A stretch of DNA of 13,324 bases, from assembly GCA_026706505.1 (NCBI GenBank), contig JAPOYQ010000347.1, positions 1 to 13,324 on the forward strand, in the 5' to 3' direction. This DNA is from Gemmatimonadota bacterium. GTDB lineage: Bacteria; Latescibacterota; UBA2968; UBA8231. Below are positions 8,306 to 13,324 of this stretch, in pieces (position 1 is the stretch's first letter; each line of letters begins with the position of its first letter). A model generated the notes under the pieces. It searched no databases, had not been told where the DNA came from, and saw only the letters and a list, made by a program, of their open reading frames with translations. The translations under genes and the position numbers were made by a program.

Positions 8306-11300
8306 ACGCGCCTATCGAGCCTTGTCAGTTTTGCTGTCGCTCGCGACGGCGGCGTTTGCCGATGAGGTCGATTGGCCGTACTACGCCGCCGATCAAGGTG
8401 GCACCCGCTACACCCCTGCCGACCAGATAAATCGCGACAACTTCGATCAGCTACGCGTGGTTTGGCGCTATCGGCCCCGCGATCAGCAGATCTACGAGAC
8501 GGCGAGAGCTAATCGAAGCCGGGACCGGGATCGGGGTCGGGGTGATCGGCGGCGCGGGGGTTTTCGCCTTGGCTTCAGCAACAATCGCGGCACGCCGCTG
8601 GCCGTCAATGGCGTGCTCTTCTACGGCTCGCCATACAACATCCTCTCGGCTATTGACGGCCAAAGCGGCGAGGAACTGTGGGCGTTCGACCCAGAATCTT
8701 GGAAGGCCAGTTCCACTTTCGCGGGCAATTCGCGCGGGGTGAGCTATTGGACCGATGGCGAGGTCGCGCGGGTTTTTTTGGCGACTTCGACCGCCTATCT
8801 GTATTCCATAGACGCCAAGACCGGCCTGCCCGACCCCAATTTTGGCGAGGATGGCCGCGTCGATTTGGGAGCCTTGCTGCGCCGGCCGCTGAGTGAAGAG
8901 GAGCGCAGGGACTACGGAGTTACGGCTCCGCCCGTGATCTGTCGCGATGTGGTCGCAGTTGGCTCGGCGATCATGGATGCGCGCTTCAGGCCGCCGCCCG
9001 AATACATGCCCCCGGGCGATGTGCAGGCCTTCAATGTGCGCACCGGCGAGAAAGTCTGGGAATTCCATACCATTCCGCAGGAAGGCGAATACGGCAACGA
9101 GACCTGGGAAAACGATGCGTGGAAGACCTTCGGCGCGGCCAATGTCTGGGCGACGATGACGGCCGACGAGGAGTTGGGCAACTTCTACCTGCCGGTGAGC
9201 ACGGCCAGCCACGACTACTACGGCGGCGAGCGCCCAGGCGACAACCTGTTCAGCGAGTCAGTAGTGTGTCTAAAGGCCGAGACCGGCGAGCGGGTATGGC
9301 ACTACCAACTCGTCCATCACGGCTTGTGGGACTACGACCCACCGGCTGTTCCCCTGCTGTTGGACGTGGTCGTCGATGGCCAACCGCGCAAGATCGTCGC
9401 TCAGCTAACCAAACAGGCCTTTTGCTTTGTCTTTGACCGCGTAACCGGAGAGCCGATCTGGCCGATTGAGGAAAAGCTGGTGCCACAGTCGCAGGTAGCG
9501 TGGGAAAAAACCTCGCCAACGCAGCCTTTTCCGACCAAACCAGCGGCCTTTGAGCGCCAGGGTATCAGCGAGGATGACCTGATTGATTTCACGCCTGAGT
9601 TGCGCGAGGAAGCCAAGGCCATTCTCGCCGAATACGACTACGGTCCGCTCTACACGCCGCCGACGGAGAAGGGGGTCTTGTTAGTTCCGGGCCAAGCCGG
9701 CGGAGCTGACTGGGCGGGCGGTGCGGCGGACCCGCGCACGGGCGTGCTGTACGTGCCGTCGCACATGGCCATTACCAATGTGGAGCTGCGGCCGGTACGC
9801 GACCTAGATGCCTATTCGGCGTTTTCTGCCCGCGCCGGTCGGCACATCCGCGGCCCTCGGGGTCTGCCACTGGTCAAGCCCCCGTACGGCAGCATCACGG
9901 CGATTGACCTCAACAGTGGCGAGCATCTGTGGCGGACCGCAGTGGGCCAAGGGCCGGTCGATCACCCGGCGCTCAAGGGCCTCGACCTACCGGATATGGG
10001 CTGGGACAACCGCACCTTCGTCTTGGCCACGCCGAACCTCCTGTTGGCTACTTCCGAGGACCCGCACGGCCTGGCCGACGCTGGCAGGGACTACTTCGTC
10101 GATCGCGACGCGTGCCTGCGGGCGTACGATTTGGCGTCGGGCGAGGAGATCGGCCGCGTCGAGATGCCCAGCAATGCCTACGGTGCGCCGATGAGCTATA
10201 TGGCCGGTGGCCGCCAATACGTGGTCGTGCCGTTGGGCAACCGTCTAGGCCGGTCCGGGCGTCCGCCTGAATTGGTCGCCTTGGCCATTCCGCACGAAGG
10301 CGAGAAACTGCCGCCCCAGGGTCGCGACCGCAGCGACGCCGACCACAAAGCCTTTTATAAGGCTGTAGAGGCCATGGACGCCGGCGACAGGGAGACGCTA
10401 CAGAAGCTGCTCACTGAGTACCCTGAGCTAGCGATGGCGCGCGGCTATTTCGACGAGTACTACGAATACCCCTACTTCCGCGGGGCCACGCTCTTGCACC
10501 ACCTCGCCGGCGAGCCGCAACGAGTACCGCTGCCCGAAAACGCGGTTGAACTAGCCGCGACCCTGCTCTCAGCAGGTGCCGACCCGAACGCCGCCACGTA
10601 CGACTCGATCTCTGTGCTGGATCTGTTCATAGAAAGCGATCCGCTCGAATGGGCCGAGAGCAAGCCCGAAATGATCCAACTTCTAGTGACCAACGGCGTG
10701 GATGTGAACCGCAACCGGGGGCAAATTTTATGGGACGCGCTTAGGGAGAGGGACTTAGATCTGGCGCGCATGTTGGTCGCCGAGGGGGCGACCGTGGATT
10801 TGCGCTTTGCTGCTGGCGTCAACCGCGTCGATCTGATGGCCGAGTTTTTCGACTCCGAAGGCCAGCTAAAAGAGGGAATCGGCCATCTGTACCATCCCGA
10901 CCCGGATACCGTGCTTACCGCCGAGCAGATTATGGTGGAAGCACTCAATTTTGCGGCCTATAGTGGCGCATTAGAAGCAGCGGAGTTTTTGCTGGATCGC
11001 GGTGTGGATGTCAACGGGATTGCCAGTGGGTTTACCCGTTACGATCGAGGTAGTGCGCCCTTGCACAAAACCGTCATGGCCGACCAGCTAGAGATGGCAC
11101 GCCTGCTCTTGGCACGGGGCGCGGATCCACTAGTGAGGGCGCGGCGCTTTCGCATCACGCCTTATGAATTGTCCAACTACTTGGATACCTCCGAGGCTCT
11201 CGACGAGCTACTCAGAGAGTACACTGAGGCCGCCGCAGGGCAGGCGGACGCAGACTCCAGCACCGCTCCTCCGCGAAGGCGCCGGGGGAACCGCGAGGGA

Positions 11301-11309
11301 TCGCGATAA
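8298..11309 (+). CDS. Secreted PQQ-dependent dehydrogenase fused to divergent C-terminal ankyrin repeats (copy C)
   Basis: 1003 residues. The GTG at 8298 overlaps the end of copy B (8 nt) and has GAGGA 8 nt upstream. It yields a clear signal peptide, residues 1-21, ending AFA before DEVDW. The propeller (about 25-662) contains YGGERPGDNLF (308-318), HHGLWDYDPP (340-349), QLTKQAFCFVFDR (369-381; Lys372) and GRQYVVVPLGN. Compared with copy B it has an extra Arg/Gly/Asp-rich stretch at about residues 69-91, encoded by short GC-rich repeats. The first ankyrin-like repeats (about 680-765) match copy B. From about residue 767 the sequence departs strongly from A and B, although it keeps repeat ends such as LLVTNGVDVN, LVAEGATVD, LLDRGVDVN and LLARGADP. 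A basic tail (PPRRRRGNREGSR, 991-1003) is absent from A and B. The role is PQQ-dependent periplasmic oxidation, substrate unknown. Confidence 0.9.
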   Translation: MNKRAYRALSVLLSLATAAFADEVDWPYYAADQGGTRYTPADQINRDNFDQLRVVWRYRPRDQQIYETARANRSRDRDRGRGDRRRGGFRLGFSNNRGTPLAVNGVLFYGSPYNILSAIDGQSGEELWAFDPESWKASSTFAGNSRGVSYWTDGEVARVFLATSTAYLYSIDAKTGLPDPNFGEDGRVDLGALLRRPLSEEERRDYGVTAPPVICRDVVAVGSAIMDARFRPPPEYMPPGDVQAFNVRTGEKVWEFHTIPQEGEYGNETWENDAWKTFGAANVWATMTADEELGNFYLPVSTASHDYYGGERPGDNLFSESVVCLKAETGERVWHYQLVHHGLWDYDPPAVPLLLDVVVDGQPRKIVAQLTKQAFCFVFDRVTGEPIWPIEEKLVPQSQVAWEKTSPTQPFPTKPAAFERQGISEDDLIDFTPELREEAKAILAEYDYGPLYTPPTEKGVLLVPGQAGGADWAGGAADPRTGVLYVPSHMAITNVELRPVRDLDAYSAFSARAGRHIRGPRGLPLVKPPYGSITAIDLNSGEHLWRTAVGQGPVDHPALKGLDLPDMGWDNRTFVLATPNLLLATSEDPHGLADAGRDYFVDRDACLRAYDLASGEEIGRVEMPSNAYGAPMSYMAGGRQYVVVPLGNRLGRSGRPPELVALAIPHEGEKLPPQGRDRSDADHKAFYKAVEAMDAGDRETLQKLLTEYPELAMARGYFDEYYEYPYFRGATLLHHLAGEPQRVPLPENAVELAATLLSAGADPNAATYDSISVLDLFIESDPLEWAESKPEMIQLLVTNGVDVNRNRGQILWDALRERDLDLARMLVAEGATVDLRFAAGVNRVDLMAEFFDSEGQLKEGIGHLYHPDPDTVLTAEQIMVEALNFAAYSGALEAAEFLLDRGVDVNGIASGFTRYDRGSAPLHKTVMADQLEMARLLLARGADPLVRARRFRITPYELSNYLDTSEALDELLREYTEAAAGQADADSSTAPPRRRRGNREGSR
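8521..8544 (+). repeat. Imperfect GC-rich hexamer repeat inside copy C
   Basis: Four consecutive 6-nt units (GGGACC, GGGATC, GGGGTC, GGGGTG) fall within the segment coding for RSRDRDRGRGD. The matching place in copy B is a shorter, non-repetitive linker (GPNPTGRRL). The pattern fits expansion by replication slippage in units of two codons, which keeps the frame. Confidence 0.65.
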
Positions 11310-11372
11310 AAACGCATAGAAGCATCGCACGGCCCGTTGTGGACATTCTCTACCGCTAAAAGAGGGAGCATC

Positions 11373-12581
11373 ATGGGCCAAAAGACAGAACTGTTCGACA
11401 AAAGGCTGTGCGAGTTATTCGGCACGGCCGCCCGCAGCGAGGGCCCGCTGGCCGCCAGCGGTGCCGGGCGGCGCTTCACGGGTATCGATCTGTGCCGCCC
11501 GCTCAATCCCGAGCAGGTCGCCTTTCTGCTGGACGCCCTGAGCCAGTTTCGCATCGTCAGCATTGCCGGGCAGGACTTGGAAGCCTTTTCCCTAGCCCAC
11601 TTTGAGCGCTTCGCCAACCACTGGGGCGCGCCGGTGCCGCACCCTAGCAACTTCATGCGCGGGGGTAAGCCGGCCCAGCAAGATGGCGACAGCGACGGCC
11701 CCTTTGAGTTGATTCCCTTCGCGCGTCGTACGGCCGCTGCGGTCAACGCGGCCTTCCCCGGCCAACTGCAATGTCTGCCGCACGAGTCGCCTGCGGTACT
11801 GGTAGTGTCCAACTTTCGGGGCGCGCGCAGTGCTGAACCCGTCAAGGTGACGCAGGGCGGCTCGTGGCACACGGACATTGAGTACGAGCCTTTGCCGATC
11901 TACGTCTCGATGTTCCTCGCCCACAAGTCGCCGGTAGCGCGCGATACCCCGGGCGGGAATTGGGTGCAGGCATCCGGCGACGGCAAGGCTCATCCGTACT
12001 ACGAAGGCTCGGATCGCGAACTCATGCGGCTGCGCAAGCGGCTGCCGTTGAACGGCGAGACGGCCTTTGCCGACACTGCGGGGGCCTTTGCGGCACTGCC
12101 GCCAACAGAGCAGGCAGCTTTGGAGCAAGTTCAGCTACGGCGGCGGTTGAACGAGGGAGACGAAGGCTGGCTGGCTCCGCTGGTGCGGACCAACCCGCGC
12201 TCTGGCATCAAGTCTCTGCACAGTCCAATATGGGCGTCGCGGCCACGGGTGCGGCCGGCGATCGAGGTGGAAGGGATGTCCGCGGAAGCATCGCGCGCGT
12301 TCCTCGACCGGCTCGAAGCGCACGTGCTGCAGCCGCAGTTCCGCTACGACCACCCGCATGCGCCGGGCGATGTGACGCTGTGGGACAACTGCATGACCCT
12401 GCACAACTCGCCGCCACTCAAGTCGAATATCAACTCGCTCGACGATGCTCGGCTGCTGTATCGCCTGAGTTGCAAGGGCGAGCCTGCCCTGTCGCTGCCG
12501 CGACGCGATCCGCCGGAGTGGCGCGCTGCTCACATCCCCGGTGGATACGCCACGCCTCCGGAGATTATAGACATCGCGTAA
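11373..12581 (+). CDS. TauD/TfdA-like Fe(II)/2-oxoglutarate dioxygenase with insertions
   Basis: 402 residues, against about 280-300 for TauD. Iron ligands are His166 and Asp168 in SWHTDIEYEPLP and His344 in WDNCMTLHNSPP. Arg360 (DDARLLYR) sits where TauD Arg266 binds 2-oxoglutarate, and Arg364 corresponds to the substrate-contacting Arg270. LVRTNPRSGIKSLH (270-283) and APGDVTLWDN (330-339) are further family signatures. Family members hydroxylate small acids, sulfonates or amino-acid-like molecules in the cytoplasm. Extra segments lie before the HxD (about 95-160) and between TPGG and NGETAFADT (about 195-227), plus a C-terminal tail. The ATG at 11373 has AGAGGGAG 4 nt upstream; a TTG 12 codons earlier lacks this. 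It follows copy C by 63 nt in the same direction and may be co-transcribed. Substrate unknown. Confidence 0.87.
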   Translation: MGQKTELFDKRLCELFGTAARSEGPLAASGAGRRFTGIDLCRPLNPEQVAFLLDALSQFRIVSIAGQDLEAFSLAHFERFANHWGAPVPHPSNFMRGGKPAQQDGDSDGPFELIPFARRTAAAVNAAFPGQLQCLPHESPAVLVVSNFRGARSAEPVKVTQGGSWHTDIEYEPLPIYVSMFLAHKSPVARDTPGGNWVQASGDGKAHPYYEGSDRELMRLRKRLPLNGETAFADTAGAFAALPPTEQAALEQVQLRRRLNEGDEGWLAPLVRTNPRSGIKSLHSPIWASRPRVRPAIEVEGMSAEASRAFLDRLEAHVLQPQFRYDHPHAPGDVTLWDNCMTLHNSPPLKSNINSLDDARLLYRLSCKGEPALSLPRRDPPEWRAAHIPGGYATPPEIIDIA

Positions 12582-12595
12582 AGATTTTGACGCGA
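12574..12595. terminator. Weak stem-loop between convergent genes
   Basis: A perfect 6-bp inverted repeat, TCGCGT (12574-12579) and ACGCGA (12590-12595), with a 10-nt A/T-rich loop spans the stop of the TauD-like gene. It lies just outside the end of the convergent metallophosphoesterase gene. Neither strand has a T-run after the stem, so it is not a canonical intrinsic terminator. Position between convergent genes is the main support. Confidence 0.25.
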
Positions 12596-12606
12596 CTGGT
12601 CTAGGT

Positions 12607-13324
12607 TCAGTCGAGATTGGTTTCGACGATTTCAGTGTGAACCTGAAAGATATGGCTGTCGGCTGGATCAACGATCACTCGCAGCCAGTGAATCTCGGGC
12701 GTACCAAAAGGCTCAATGCGCGTGAAGCGCGTTAAACGCTTCCCCGTGGCCGCTTGGCGTAGGGGCTTGTCCACGCGGAAATAGTGGGAGTCGCCGTGGG
12801 CTAGGGCCACCGGCCGACCAAAGCGGACCACTTCTTGCTCTAGGGCCTGCAAAAAAGCCGCGTATGGCCCGTCCGGCTCGTCTTCCCGCCTCTCAAAGCG
12901 CGGATTGGCGTGGATGATGAGGAAAACGGCGCGATGGTCTTGTTCCGCAGCTTGGGCGAATGTTTCGCGCATCCAAGCAATAGCGGCGTTGGTGCGGCTT
13001 TTGACTTCCTCGTCATTGGCCCGAGCGCGGCCTTCAAACTTGGCGGTGGCGTTGTGACTGCCGACTATGTGCAAGACCGCAAAGCTCGTCTGCCCGTGGG
13101 TCCAGCGCACGTGCTCGGGGAAGGTGCCTCCTTGGGTGCCGACGCGCATGGGTTGCTGGCCCAGAGTCCAACCCGGCCGCGGAAAAAAGAGTGCCCGCAC
13201 GTGCGCCAGCCGGTCCAGCGGCTGGTATCCGCTCCGGTGGCAGTCGGTCCAATCGTTGTCGCCCGGAGCCAGAATAAAAGGGCGTTCAAATTGTTGGAAC
13301 CACTCGAAGCGGCTTTGTAGCAAG
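12607..13324 (-). CDS. Calcineurin-like metallophosphoesterase, 5'-partial
   Basis: About 238 residues are visible, and the gene runs off the right edge. The remaining metal-site motifs of the metallophosphoesterase superfamily occur in order: APGDNDW (residues 19-25, the GDNxD/GNHD-type block), IVGSHN (87-92), IIHANP (136-141) and HGDSHYFR (176-183, the GHxH-like block). The usual first block (DxHxG near the N-terminus) must lie beyond position 13324, together with any signal peptide, so the TTG at the edge should not be read as the true start. Enzymes of this fold hydrolyse phosphomono- or diesters with two metal ions. The pattern 'GDND...HGDSH' resembles secreted or periplasmic members, but localisation cannot be seen here. 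It converges on the TauD-like gene with 25 nt between, and so belongs to a different transcript. Confidence 0.82.
   Translation of the reverse strand, partial: LLQSRFEWFQQFERPFILAPGDNDWTDCHRSGYQPLDRLAHVRALFFPRPGWTLGQQPMRVGTQGGTFPEHVRWTHGQTSFAVLHIVGSHNATAKFEGRARANDEEVKSRTNAAIAWMRETFAQAAEQDHRAVFLIIHANPRFERREDEPDGPYAAFLQALEQEVVRFGRPVALAHGDSHYFRVDKPLRQAATGKRLTRFTRIEPFGTPEIHWLRVIVDPADSHIFQVHTEIVETNLD

Larger units (their letters stand above)
2476..11309 (+). repeat. Tandem array of three paralogous quinoprotein-ankyrin genes
   Basis: The three genes share full-length collinear architecture and long stretches of near-identical DNA. One example is the 17-mer CAGCTAACCAAACAGGC, present in each copy at 3514-3530, 6458-6474 and 9402-9418, identical even at synonymous positions. 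Start-to-start distances are 2917 and 2905 nt. The array most simply arose by tandem duplication of a single gene, with later divergence and exchange between copies. Confidence 0.85.

Noticed and set aside
11337..11372. TTG start 12 codons upstream for the TauD-like gene
   Set aside because: The ATG at 11373 has a purine-rich ribosome binding site directly upstream; the extension contains that site and shows no conserved feature.

Overview
The window is about 13.3 kb of GC-rich bacterial DNA (roughly 60% GC by eye), densely coding and with no tRNA, rRNA, insertion sequence or CRISPR array visible. Six complete genes lie on the + strand, plus a + strand gene cut by the left edge and a convergent - strand gene cut by the right edge. 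The mix is an Ldh2-type oxidoreductase, a PhyH dioxygenase, a uronate-dehydrogenase-like SDR, secreted PQQ dehydrogenases and a TauD-like dioxygenase. It recalls genomes of uncultured, metabolically versatile, often host- or particle-associated lineages such as Poribacteria, Latescibacterota, Entotheonella or Acidobacteria relatives. That assignment is an inference from gene content, not from a marker gene.

Left block (1-2379). A partial Ldh/YiaK-type NAD(P)-dependent oxidoreductase overlaps by 4 nt (GTGA) a phytanoyl-CoA-dioxygenase-like Fe(II)/2-oxoglutarate oxygenase. A short NAD(P)-dependent epimerase/dehydratase-type SDR follows after 52 nt. These look like a co-transcribed catabolic set acting on a hydroxy acid, uronate or similar small molecule.

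Central block (2476-11309). Three consecutive paralogous genes of 968, 970 and 1003 codons are separated by 10 nt and by an 8-nt overlap. Each encodes a signal peptide, a complete PQQ-dependent dehydrogenase beta-propeller (about residues 25-650, Gcd/glucose-dehydrogenase-like) and a C-terminal run of about 6-7 ankyrin-like repeats (about residues 665-960). I do not know this fusion as a standard quinoprotein architecture, and its occurrence three times in tandem is the most striking feature of the window. No haem-binding CxxCH motif, membrane anchor or pqq biosynthesis gene is visible, so cofactor and electron acceptor must come from elsewhere. The copies form a mosaic: B resembles C through the propeller and first ankyrin repeats, then resembles A from about position 7650 to its end. 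This suggests recombination or gene conversion between copies.

Right block (11373-13324). A TauD/TfdA-like Fe(II)/2-oxoglutarate dioxygenase with unusual insertions follows 63 nt after the array. It converges with a partial calcineurin-like metallophosphoesterase on the - strand, with 25 nt between them.

A plausible but unproven reading is a locus for oxidative breakdown of sugars, polyols or their acid derivatives. The secreted PQQ enzymes would do the first periplasmic oxidation, and the cytoplasmic Ldh, SDR and dioxygenase enzymes would process the products.
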